DNA of 64,000 nucleotides from Closterium sp. NIES-65 (lineage: Eukaryota > Streptophyta > Zygnematophyceae > Desmidiales > Closteriaceae): contig CANXME010002327.1 in assembly GCA_948144175.1 (NCBI GenBank), positions 992,001-1,056,000 of the forward strand, in the 5' to 3' direction. Each line of letters begins with the position of its first letter. The stretch's first letter is position 1. The notes below the pieces were generated by a model that saw only the letters and a list, made by a program, of their open reading frames with translations, was not told the origin of the DNA and ran no database searches. Both the position numbers and the translations under genes were made by a program. Positions 55,686 through 64,000 of this stretch are shown piece after piece.

Positions 55686-58600
55686 CTGGGGGCACCACGT
55701 GGGGCACGGGGTAGAAAAGAAAAGAGAAGGAAGAACGATAGGACGATGGAAACAGGAAAGGTTGGGAGCAAAGCAAGGATGGACACTGTAAGTGCCCCCG
55801 ATGATTGGCTAGCTCCAAATCTCCTCATTCTCCCACCTACCACCTCCCGTTGCGCATCCCCTCTCCCCACCCATTCCTTTCCCACTTGCACTTCTCACCT
55901 GCACGCCGAGTTTGTTGCCAATAGCCGACGTGGTGAAAGGGATGGTGTTGGAGCAGACAAGACCGGGGTTGTTGCGGTAGAGCTCAGCCCAGGTGGAAGG
56001 AGTGCTTGGCAGTCCCAACCCCTGCAGCAATTTCTCGCACGTGCTCTGTGCTGCGAGCGTGGCGTATTTCACACACTGAGGGACGCTGTAGGCGTATGTT
56101 CTGTTGCGCTCCACACAGATCGAGCAGCCGGGCTTGATGGTTTGCGTGCAGTCAAGGCCGGGGTTGAGGTCTGTGAGATCGTCTCTTGTGAGTTTAATAG
56201 AACTGGCAATGGACACACATGTGTCGCCCTGGAGGGTGAAGGGAGTATGAACGGATGGAAGAGGATGGAAGGGATGGAAGAGGATGGAAGGGATGGAAGA
56301 TGACCGAGAAGGATGATTGATGGACAAGAGACTATCCGCATTTATGGGGCATTCGTTGGATGCTGTTTTGAGGTGGGTATTATGATATTCAGTGAGTTGC
56401 AACGTGGCAATATGGTGATGCATGCCGGTACTGCAGAGTGAAGTGAGGATAAAAGGGATGAAATGAATTCATGATTGGCATACAATGCAAGAAGAGGGGA
56501 GATGATGAACAATGTTGAGAATCGGAAACATTTAAATTGAGCATCAGAGGTGCAAAGTAGACGGGGATATGAAGCCGGGGAAGTTGCAAAGTAGTGATGT
56601 GCTGATGCATGATGGTGTAGTCACTTGAGACTGAAGCAGACGCATTGAGGCGAGGCTGCTCGGTTTGGCGAAGCGGAGCAAGTAAGAAGGCAAGAGAAGA
56701 AGGCGAGACAAGAAGGCGAGACTAGAAGGCGAGAAAAGAAGACAAGCGAACAAGAGTGACTTGAATAGATGGAATCACAATGCTCTAGTGAAAGGACAAC
56801 ATCTCGCACTTTGGAGAAAACAGAGAATAATAATAAATAAAAAAAAGAACACAGACAAGGATCCAAGGCTAGTTTCTTGCTGGCTCCAGCACTCACACTG
56901 AGAACGTAGAAGAAGGCGGCGCGACGGGCCGCTAGAGGCGACAAGGAGGGTCGCTAAAAAAAGAAGGCGCGCCTCGGGGCGCGCTTCGGTGGGCCCAAGA
57001 AGCAGTCCCTAGGAGGGAACCTGCTCTGATTCCATGTGGAATGAAAGAACACGAATGAATCAACTATGAAATGAGTGAGTACAAGTACCAACCCTAATTG
57101 GGTTGTACCCCCTATGGGATACCCCACTATAGCCTGCACAAAAGCATATGCTATAATGTTCTGACAGAACAATGTTGAGAATCGGAAACATTTAAATTGA
57201 GCATCAGAGGTGCAAAGTAGACGGGGATATGAAGCCGGGGAAGTTGCAAAGTAGTGATGTGCTGATGCATGATGGTGTAGTCACTTGAGACTGAAGCAGA
57301 CGTATTGAGGCGAGGCTGCTCGGTTTGGCGAAGCGGGGCGAGTAAGAAGGCAAGACAAGAAGGCGAGACTAGAAGGCGAGAAAAGAAGGCAAGCGAACAA
57401 GAGTGACTTGAATAGATGGAATCACAATGCTCTAGTGAAAGGACAACATCTCGCACTCGGGAAAAAACAGATAGTAATAATAAATAAAATAAATAACACA
57501 GACAAGGATCCAAGGCTATTTTCTTGCTGGCTCCAGCACTCACACTGAGAACGTAGAAGAAGGCAGTGCAGGGGATGACAGGAGATTCAGCGAGCTAAAG
57601 CACCGTCCCTTTAGGTAGCGCTTTGTTGCATGCAACGGCCTGCATTAGGCAGTACAGGCATTGGAAATCAAAGGCATTGGGAATCACACGCATTAGGACT
57701 TACAGGCACTGGGAAATATGTGGATTTAAGAGCACAGGCATGAGGGTTTTGGGCCAACTGCAAATACAGATTCTAAACAACAAAGCAGAGGAACATGGCA
57801 AATAACAAGCCCATTGTGAATCTGCCTATTCAGGCCCTTCAAGCTATTCAGGCTATCCAAGCAGAGGAATAAAACTTTGTCCCAACATATTCAGACCTTC
57901 CACGCCAGCCGAGTTCAGTCAACCCTTTCAGTTGATCTCTCCTTACCGAGTTGCCGTCAGCTGTGAAAACTGCGGGCTGGAAATCCTGTGAGGGAATACC
58001 ATTCTGATTCCACGTCCCCGCACAACTAGGGCGGCTTCTGACTCGACTCAACTAGGGCGAATTCAGTTCTTTCTTTCCTTCCCATGCATGGTGATCTCCC
58101 CTTACCGACTTCTGCAGAGTGAACTGCATGCTGCCTGATGATATCCCCTTACTGTGTTTTGTTGAGCGAATTGCGTGCTGGAGAGCCCTGCAAGGGAATA
58201 CACGTCCACGCACTGCCAGTTGTCACCAATTACCGTCATGCTGGTGGCATTCATGTTAGCTGGAGGGGAAAGCGAGAGGGCGAGGGAGGAAAATAGGAAA
58301 AAAAACAGAAATTCGCAACCATAAGGGACAAAGCTTCTGCGGCTTCCACAAAAATGAATTCTCAGTGAAGGGACAAGCTGAGTTTTGAAGAGGCGACGGG
58401 GGCGACAAGGATAGAAGGAAGGACGATGCTACTCACTTCCATAACGCATTCCTCAACAAGCTTCCTTCCTTTGACTCTTAAACCCTCCCCAAGCTCAACT
58501 AGTGACAGTCATTCAGTAAAGGACAGCATGCGGCTCAGTCATTCAGCAAAAGAACAATACCCAGAAATACAAAATCTCGTGAAACGGGTTCGGGGGACTG

Positions 58601-61600
58601 GGCTGTTGGAGAGAATAATGGGCACGTGGGAAAGAATAAGAGGCAGAGGAAGGCGAGGGAGAAGAAGCACCTGTCTTGCAGGTGGGGAACAAAGAGGAGA
58701 GCTACAAATGTTGGAGGAGGAACAAGAGAGTAGAGGAAGGTGGGGCTGCAGCAGCACCTGGGTCGCAGGTGGGGAAGTTGTCAATGGTTCGGCTGGGGAC
58801 GTAGTTGGGAGGGCAGATGCAGGAGTAGGCGCCCTTGCCATCGTTGATGCATGTGCCCACAGCGCAAGGGTTCTTGAAGTACGACCCACACACGTCCACT
58901 GTTAAGAGGGGTGGAGAGGAGTAATAGGGAGTGGTGTAAGGAGACAAAGGGAGGGAGGAGGAAAAAGGGAGGGGGGGGGGGGGGGGAGGGGGGAAGAAGG
59001 AGGTGGGGGGGATTATATTTGTGACCAATCAGATTCAGGGCAAATGTCAGGATGATTGACCCTTGGCTTGGCACAGAAATACAATACATACATGTGAGTG
59101 GTATTTGTTCACATGTGAAAGGTCTGTTTGTTTGTTTGTTTTATTTTACGGCCCTGCATGGTTTCAAAACCTAGAAAAGCTACCAAGAAGCACACAGAAC
59201 CATGAAGGAACGTTGCAACAATAAGCAATACACCGTATCTCACCATATACACAGATGTTTCCATATCCGTTTGGTGCCTCAACGAAAGGCTGCTTGGTCT
59301 GATCCGGAATGGTGCAGTTGCAGGTGTTGCTGTTGGTCTTGAGGTTGGGCATGCAGGTGAAGCGACCGCACGGGTTCATGCTGGGCTGAAGATTTCCATC
59401 GCCCTTGTAGCTCTTCAAGCCGCATGGGTCCTTGGGAAGTGGAAGGCACAGAAGAGAGGGAGAGAGGGCAGGAGGAGATAAGGGAAGGATGAACCCCATG
59501 AACCTCAGGAAAGCTGACGTGTCAGCTTTCTCATGAACCCCTCAAAAGAGAAAGAGATGGAAAGGGGCACGCAAATAGCTCTTTTTCTTGGGAATGGGCG
59601 TGCTTGCTGACCCTTAAAGAAGCTGTTATCAGTGTTTCTTGGGGACTGGATGGCACACAAGATACAGAGGGCAGGAGGAGATAAGGGAAGGATGAATGAA
59701 CCCCGTGGAAAGCTGAAGTTCCATAGAAAGAACCAGGAGCATGCAAATAACTCATAGATATGCTCCATTCTTGGGAATGGAAGCGATTTTTGACCCTTGA
59801 AGAAGTAGGAAAACAACCTGATATGGTAGGTGCCTCACTCTTGACAATGGGGTAGATGCCAGGCAGCACGTTGATGCCACACACGCCATCGCCTCCCTGC
59901 ATGTCCATTCGCATGTGGCCCCTGTCTCCCCACTCCTCGCCCCACGAGTTGCGGATGATCCAAAACGGCGGCGCAATGCGGTTCTCACTCCCATCATCCC
60001 TCAAAACGAAGTATCCAACAACAAGTACGACGTGGTTCAGGTTGCCGGTATAGCAGCCAGGATCCTGGTACTTGAAAGTCTGGAGACAGAAAGGCAAACA
60101 TGAAAATATACTGGTTAGATAACATAAATAAGGAAGTGTATATGCACAGCGTATAGGCATTGCCAAGGTGCATATCAAGTAAAAAAAAACATTAGGAGCA
60201 CTGGTTGTTCTTTTATAAACAGCATAACATTGTATGAGTTACATGACATATATTCACGTTCCTGTTCCCCACATTACTGGTAGAAATGTAGCGATAAACT
60301 GTGCCACATCACTTGTGGCAAGCAGGAAGCGGAAAGGAGCAACCAACCATTTGTAGACAAACAAAAGCGACTTGGTTTCACTCACCCCGTCGTATTTGGC
60401 GAAGGAGGCAACAGTGGCTTCAATGTGAACCACCACTGGCTGCTTCTGCACTGCCAGCAAAAGCCCGACATACCCCTTGAATGCGGTGCGCTCAAAGCCC
60501 TGAACAGGGTACGTGATTTTCTGTAATGCAGAAGAGTAAGTCGTGAGGGTTGGGACGGGAAGTGAATGCGATGTAAAAAGGGCAGAAAAATGAGGTTATT
60601 AGATTGGCAAAGAGAGGAGAGATTTGCGAGAGAGTGTTGGGCTATAACGAGTGAGAATGTCACTGGCATTGAGTTATTTTTTATTCCGTTAAGATGACCG
60701 CACAACCTGAACAGTGCTCAGAACGCCCTTATTGCCTTCCATACCTTATTGCCGTCCATAGTAATGGCCCCCTTTGGCAGCGCCATTAGTTTCTCAAAGG
60801 CATCAGTGGGTGAGCCTCCAGCGTTGCATTTGGCTGTCTGGGTGGTGAGGCCCATGGCTGTGAAGAGTGAATCCACTGACAGCTTAGGCGCCTCTAGGTT
60901 TGTCGCGATGCCGTATGCTGCTTCTATGCTCGACACCACTGCGTATGCCCAGCATGCATTTGTAGGAGAGCAGAAGGAAGCGCAGGAAGTAGCTTTAATA
61001 GTGGGTAGAGAGCTGGTGAACAAGAAAGAATGCAAGAATGCAGAAAAAATGCAAGAATGCAGAAAGAGTGCAAGAATGCAGAAAGAATGCAAGAATGCAG
61101 AAAGAATACTCCCTTGTTGGCGTGGCACTCATTGCAATCGCTCAGACTAGCATTACCATACCCTGAACTCACTGCAGTCACCCTGGTCCTTGACGGGCCA
61201 GCCCAGGAAGGGCACGGAGTCCCAGGAGTGGAGGTCCCTGAAGACCCACGAGTCCTTCTGCCCGGCCGACACTCGGTAGTCCGCACTCACATAGCGCGGG
61301 AAGGGGCTTGCTCGTACCGGCACGTATGTATTCAGCGTTACATTTAATCCGTAGGCTGTAGAATGGGAAACATAAGTGCGTGTGAGCATTTGGGGAGCGA
61401 GTGGCAGTGGCAGATGAGCGACACAAGTTGGGTTTGAGGGAAAGATGTGAGGGGACGTGACGGGTAGATGTATGGATGCAACTGGTGCTGCCATTGAGAA
61501 GGTATGTGTTAGAGCCTAGAAGACAAGAAAGCATGTCAGAACAGTAAGAATGTTAGATTTTTAGAGGTATTGGTGAACTTAGAAAATCACCCACTCGTGG

Positions 61601-63858
61601 GTGAAGCATGTTTGATTGATTGATTCTGTGTTAACATGAAAGGACTTGCCTGGATTGATGTTGACTGTTGCAGGTGGGGGAGGAGCACCTGTAGGAAGGA
61701 AGACAGGCATGGAAGAAAGAGGGAAAAGAGCAGACCGGTTCTTGGGGCATTGATCGATGCTGGGAGGGCTCACAAGGCCAAGAGGTTAGCGTAACTGCTA
61801 CAAGTGCAAGCAGCCTAGGGGTCAGGATGGTCAGACCCTCCTCTAGGGCTTTGGCTTGAGCGAGCGTTCCCACCCACCCGTCCGCAGGGCAGAAGCGAGG
61901 ATGGTATGAATGATAAGCCATTAAGGGAGCTGGCATGGCATATTTAGGATGACAAGCAGGCGAGCGGGATATCTGTGAGGCAACAAAGGAGCTACCAGCC
62001 CGATTCTCACCTGTGCGCAGGTACGAGCTCGTAGTGGTTTGAATCATGAATGGCTTGACTGTGGTGGATGCCACGAAGCCAAAGTAGAACGCCCGCGGCT
62101 GCTCTGGGACAGCCTGGGGCGGCCCCGGTTTCAGCACCGCACACAGGGACAGGCGGGTCTCTATCAGTGTCTTCATTGGCTTCACTGCTGTTGTTGCGAG
62201 GAACACCCGAACGAATCCGGGGTCCCGAGGAACATAATCCACCCATGCTGTGTACGGCTTCTTGTTGGCCAGTGGGAACGGGGACTTCACAGCTGCGACT
62301 GATTTCTCCTGGCCCTGGATATTCACCCCCACGTGCGGGACTTTGATGGTGTCTTGCGGCTTGTTTTGAAGCACGTCAAACTCAACCGCCATGCTTCGGG
62401 TGTCCATCCCACCGTAGCCCACGCCAACGTCGCTCCCCACTGTGTTGGTCGCCGAAACGACAAAAGCGAAGCCGTTGGAAACAGCCCTGCCTTTAGGCGA
62501 GAGGGCGAAGGTGAAGTTGACACTGAAGGCCAGCTCGAACCCACAGCCTGGGTACACACGCCCAGCTTCATACATGAAGAGAGGCACTGGGTCTGGGTTG
62601 AACATTCCTACTGCCTCCTTTTTCACTCCTGCTGTGAGCACGGTTGATGCAGGGATAATTTCCCCCTCTACTGGAGAGACAAGGTCCGTTTCTGCAAGGA
62701 ATTCGTGTGGACGGATGGAAAAAAGAAGCCACGGAGAGGATGAGGAGGAGGGGTTTTTGGGGAAAGGGCGATATTGAAGGCTGGAAAGGATCAAAGTGAT
62801 GGCGTGCTGTGCTGTGTGAACTGAAATCAAAACAGAGAAGAGTTTCGAGAACAGGGATGCACGTACACTCATCAATCTTGCGCCCCCATCCCAAGCCATT
62901 TTCTATTAAACAATGGCTCCGCTTACCATCAACAAGACAGTAGACCCGTCGAAACAAGTTGTACCCTTGCAATGTATCACACAAGCAGGTAGGCACCAAG
63001 TTAGGCCCATCGGGGTAACACACCCCATGCCCCGTGCACAGAGGGGCGACAGAACCTATTGAGACGCCACAAAACGCCAAGCATTCTGATTCGGAACGCT
63101 GCAGGGGTGTGGTTTCCCCGTCAGCCAGTTTGAAGCAGTTTGCATCCAGCAAGTCTGTCGGCTGAGCAGGCAGAGTGCCCGAGAGGTAGTTGTATGAAAG
63201 CACAGCCAGCACGTCAGCTGGCTTCACTATGGGGCCTGTGAAATAGTTGCGAGAGAGGTCGCTTTGGAGGGTGGGGGGAGGGAGAGTGGTGGGGGGAAAG
63301 CACAGGGGCGGAGGGCACCTCAGTAAGTTTAGTGCTGCCAATGGCAACAGTATGAGGACGAGAGTGATATACAGTGTGGCTGGCTTGTTCTTGTGGGATT
63401 GGATCCAGAAAGTGAAAAAGGTGTGTCTATTGTGAGAAGAATTTTGAGTCGACCAAAAATGATCTCCTGTGGGTAGACTCGGTAGGACCAAGTAGTGCAT
63501 TCAACGGTGCCCTGTTCTCGCATTCAACGGTGCCCTGTTCTCACATTCAACAGTGCCCTGTTCTCACGGTGCAAGAACAAGGCAACACGCCATAGTGACA
63601 CACGGCAGTGCATTGAACGGTTGACAGTACGCTCTTGTGCAGCAAATGCGCTAGATAAATGCGGAAGTTGCTTCATGACAGTGATGCAGCAAATCATTCA
63701 AACGAGAGCACACTGATTTGAAAAGAAGGAAGGAAGAAAAAGTGTGTGACTGGGATTCCTTGCAGGCAATTCAAAAAGAGACTTACAAAGTCTTGAGGTT
63801 TGTGAGCAAGGTGACTGCTTCTGGTATGCTTCCATACAGCAGGTTGTTGGGAAGAGAC
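55479..63858 (-). CDS. Copy E: multidomain LRR, EGF, legume lectin, papain-like protease, EGF, LysM protein (5' end outside window)
   Basis: This is the only copy joined to the unique 5' part. Predicted exons on minus: 63787-63858, 62927-63261, 62011-62691, 61649-61687, about 61481-61515, 61173-61355, 60745-60959, 60386-60520, about 59818-60079, 59244-59430, 58758-58898, 58153-58259, 57544-57639, 55899-56228, 55479-55685. Domains in order: LRR, EGF-like, legume-lectin-like, C1A protease, Cys-rich/EGF-like pair, three LysM, Cys-rich tail. LRR, lectin and LysM are carbohydrate- or ligand-binding extracellular domains (established), so a secreted wall-associated protease is the likely product (inference). 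The start codon and any signal peptide lie beyond 64000. Two joins are uncertain: around 61481, and between the protease and the first Cys-rich module. One protease acceptor reads AA instead of AG. Confidence 0.8.
55899..56228 (-). CDS. Copy E exon: LysM b (most) and LysM c
   Basis: 110 codons, phase 0 at both ends. LysM b reads GDTCVSIASS with LNPGLDC and IKPGCSICV. LysM c reads VPQCVKYATLAAQSTCEKLL with YRNNPGLVC and IGNKLGVQ. LysM binds GlcNAc-containing glycans such as chitin or peptidoglycan (established for the family); the ligand here is unknown. Disulfide-type Cys spacing fits an extracellular protein. Confidence 0.8.
56917..57166 (-). mobile_element. E2 remnant in copy E (leader plus complete 5' LTR)
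   Basis: Joins gtagaagaaggc to the E2 leader (ggcgcgacgggcc), continues to a complete 132-bp LTR at 57035-57166, and is followed by the gaaca target duplication. About 400 bp of host flank occur on both sides (56507-56916 and 57167-57565). It lies in the intron between 57544 and 56228. Confidence 0.87.
57544..57639 (-). CDS. Copy E exon: end of LysM a, start of LysM b
   Basis: 32 codons, phase 0 both ends, AVACNKALPKGTVLQL followed by CTAFFYVLS. The first part closes LysM a (a typical G-T-x-L-x-L ending). FYVLS joins GDTCVSIA of the next exon, the classical Y-x-V-x-x-GDT-C start of a LysM. The following intron carries transposon DNA in every copy that retains its downstream exon (B-E), and in copy A E1 replaces its far end. 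Confidence 0.8.
58153..58259 (-). CDS. Copy E exon: start of LysM a
   Basis: 107 bp after an acceptor cccctccag, phase 1 in and phase 0 out. It contains MTVIGDNWQCVDVYSLAGLS then STQFAQQNT, fitting the LysM pattern V-x-x-GD-x-x-x-C-x-x-V/I. The donor is gtaagg. Downstream, 57930-58140 holds degenerate copies of its 3' end with gtaagg donors. Confidence 0.72.
58758..58898 (-). CDS. Copy E exon: EGF-like module
   Basis: 141 bp, phase 1 at both ends as is usual for shuffled EGF exons. It reads VDVCGSYFKNPCAVGTC, then GAYSCICPPNYV and a closing TCDPG. Six Cys residues have EGF spacing. Confidence 0.82.
58971..58995. repeat. Length-variable poly-G tract in the intron between the Cys-rich modules
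   Basis: A run of 16 G followed by agggggg. The equivalent tracts at about 10465, 26006, 41393 and 50131 have different run lengths and interruptions. On the transcribed strand it is poly-C next to an acceptor. Confidence 0.8.
59244..59430 (-). CDS. Copy E exon: Cys-rich EGF-like module after the protease
   Basis: 187 bp. It starts DPCGLKSYKGDG and contains NPCGRFTCMPNLKTNSNTCN plus a final NICVY; phase 1 out. The acceptor is cttcccaag. Its phase-0 start does not match the phase-1 donors seen after the protease exon, so the exact upstream join is unresolved; an alternative acceptor at ..cgtcag would add a Pro-rich linker in frame. Copies A and D have one extra base here. Confidence 0.72.
59818..60079 (-). 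CDS. Copy E exon: C1A protease, catalytic His and Asn
   Basis: Acceptor ctgtctccag. It reads TFKYQDPGCYTGNLNHVVLV, then VVGY and WIIRNSWGEEWGDRGHMRMD, ending CGINVLPGIYPIVKS. His in LNHVV and Asn in RNSWGEEWG are the second and third catalytic residues of papain-like peptidases (established). The 3' border could be 59818 (donor gttgtt) or 59839 (gtgagg). Confidence 0.85.
60386..60520 (-). CDS. Copy E exon: C1A protease, central part
   Basis: 45 codons, phase 0 both ends, acceptor gcattacag and donor gtgagt. It contains FKGYVGLLLAVQKQPVVVHI then EATVASFAKYDG, matching the A-V-x-x-Q-P-V-x-V-x-I-x-A segment of papains. This is the first exon kept in all truncated copies. Confidence 0.85.
60745..60959 (-). 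CDS. Copy E exon: C1A protease, catalytic Cys
   Basis: 215 bp coding NACWAYAVVSSIEAAYG and onward to KCNAGGSPTDAFEKL. With the previous exon ending KDQGDC this gives DQGDC-NACWAY, the exact spacing of papain Q..CGSCWAF, so the oxyanion Gln and nucleophile Cys are present. At the join that preserves the spacing the acceptor dinucleotide is AA, not AG, after a good pyrimidine tract. The nearest AG in frame would add 12 residues. Confidence 0.75.
61032..61107. repeat. 19-bp minisatellite in the protease intron
   Basis: Four head-to-tail copies of gcaagaatgcagaaagaat with two variant bases. It lies inside the intron with the odd AA acceptor. Confidence 0.85.
61173..61355 (-). CDS. Copy E exon: N-terminal edge of the C1A protease
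   Basis: 183 bp, 60 full codons, acceptor ttctacag and donor gtgagt, phase 1 both ends. It ends FLGWPVKDQGDC, the Gln-containing entry to the papain active site. No obvious inhibitor-type propeptide (I29) precedes it, because the lectin domain lies directly upstream. Confidence 0.78.
61481..61515 (-). CDS. Copy E small exon (tentative)
   Basis: After acceptor tcttctag the sequence reads GSNTYLLNGSTSCIHTST in the frame expected from the previous exon. The only phase-compatible donor I find (gtcacg) is weak, so the 3' border is uncertain. Confidence 0.4.
61649..61687 (-). CDS. Copy E 39-bp micro-exon, linker (tentative)
   Basis: Acceptor ttcctacag, coding GAPPPPATVNINP, phase 1 both ends. The donor would be GC (ccag then gcaagt), a known minor class. 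The Pro-rich content suits a linker between lectin and protease. Confidence 0.5.
62011..62691 (-). CDS. Copy E exon: legume-lectin-like domain
   Basis: 681 bp, acceptor tccttgcag and donor gtgagaat, phase 1 out. It contains FELAFSVNFTFALSP, NGFAFVVSATN, SMAVEFDVLQN, HVGVNIQG, YTAWVDYVP and YFGFVASTT in the order expected for legume lectins (beta strands around EFD, HVG and W-x-x-Y, FGFxAST). Plant lectin receptor kinases use this domain outside the cell (established); its sugar specificity cannot be told. About 227 residues is the usual domain length. Confidence 0.82.
62927..63261 (-). CDS. Copy E exon: end of LRR region and EGF-like module
   Basis: 335 bp, acceptor ctccaaag and donor gtaagc, phase 1 out. 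It starts DLSRNYFTGPI (plant LRR consensus), has a partial further repeat YNYLSGTLP, then a Cys-rich part with CTGHGVCYPDG and TCLCD, which is EGF-like. Confidence 0.8.
63498..63566. repeat. 23-bp minisatellite, three copies
   Basis: Three head-to-tail copies of cattcaacggtgccctgttctc(g/a), one with cag for cgg, in the intron between the LRR exons. Confidence 0.85.
63787..63858 (-). CDS. Copy E exon: one leucine-rich repeat
   Basis: Exactly 72 bp flanked by ctcgcag and gtaagt, coding SLPNNLLYGSIPEAVTLL then TNLKTL. 72-bp exons that each encode one 24-residue repeat are typical of plant LRR proteins. It joins the next exon as F-D-L-S-R-N. More repeats probably lie beyond the window. Confidence 0.82.
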
Positions 63859-64000
63859 CTGCGAGCCATCACGTGAAGGCATGGTGGAGGGATGGTGGAG
63901 GGATGGTAAAGGTATTGCGAAGAGACATGATGGTGAATGAAATATGATATGCATGTTTGCACTGCATGCACAGTGGGGGGGGAGAAAGCATTAGAGGGAG
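63859..64000 (-). other. Intron upstream of the first visible LRR exon
   Basis: Contains a ggatggtggagg repeat and a G run near 63975. It ends at the window edge, and no coding segment is visible. Confidence 0.5.

Larger units (their letters stand above)
53548..60646. repeat. Tandem segment 4 (rightmost, continuous with unique sequence)
   Basis: The last unit starts at gcagcatgacc. It differs from the others at 60647: they read gggctacggggccg into the copia leader, whereas here gggctataacg leads into the unique 5' part of the gene. This defines the right breakpoint of the array. Confidence 0.9.

Noticed and set aside
53548..60646. Receptor-like kinase
   Set aside because: LRR, lectin and LysM domains suggested one, but no kinase motifs occur in the visible exons; the gene ends with a Cys-rich tail and stop.

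Overview
This is a eukaryotic nuclear window: spliced genes with GT..AG introns, a 72-bp exon encoding one plant-type 24-residue leucine-rich repeat (LRR), and Ty1/copia polyproteins. The copia gag and pol read like the copia family I associate with the zygnematophycean alga Closterium. That placement is from memory and was not checked by a search; a streptophyte green alga is the safer statement.

The window is dominated by a tandem array of five segments (102-60646), period about 8.7 kb without transposons and 13.8-15.6 kb with them. Each segment carries, on the minus strand, the 3' half of one gene. Only the rightmost copy (copy E, 55479-63858 and beyond the right edge) continues into the unique 5' part. 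Copy E predicts one large protein with LRR, EGF-like, legume-lectin-like, papain-like (C1A) protease, two Cys-rich/EGF-like modules, three LysM modules and a Cys-rich tail. The catalytic-site residues Gln, Cys, His and Asn of the protease are all present in copy E. Copies A-D begin after the exon holding the catalytic Cys, so they keep only the His/Asn half plus EGF and LysM.

Between adjacent segments lies a 1.7-kb junction (12121-13860, 27685-29421, 43069-44808, 51811-53547). Each junction has a copia 5' LTR, primer-binding site and GC-rich leader, on the minus strand, fused directly to the truncated gene, followed (toward higher coordinates) by a 130-bp imperfect palindrome. An LTR promoter therefore sits upstream of, and co-directional with, each truncated protease-EGF-LysM copy.

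Three near-full-length copia elements of about 7.5 kb with unusually short LTRs (131-132 bp) have entered the array. E3 (31916-39365, plus) has one in-frame TGA and a clean 5-bp target duplication. E2 (16644-24207, minus) has a clean target duplication but decayed coding. E1 (1028-8517, plus) is a recombinant without a target duplication and with about 1.8 kb of the host segment missing. Remnants of E2 in copies D and E show later rearrangement. The far left edge (1-102) is a fragment of a Ty3/gypsy polyprotein on the minus strand and marks the left border of the array.

No rRNA, tRNA, CRISPR array or prokaryote-type operon was seen.
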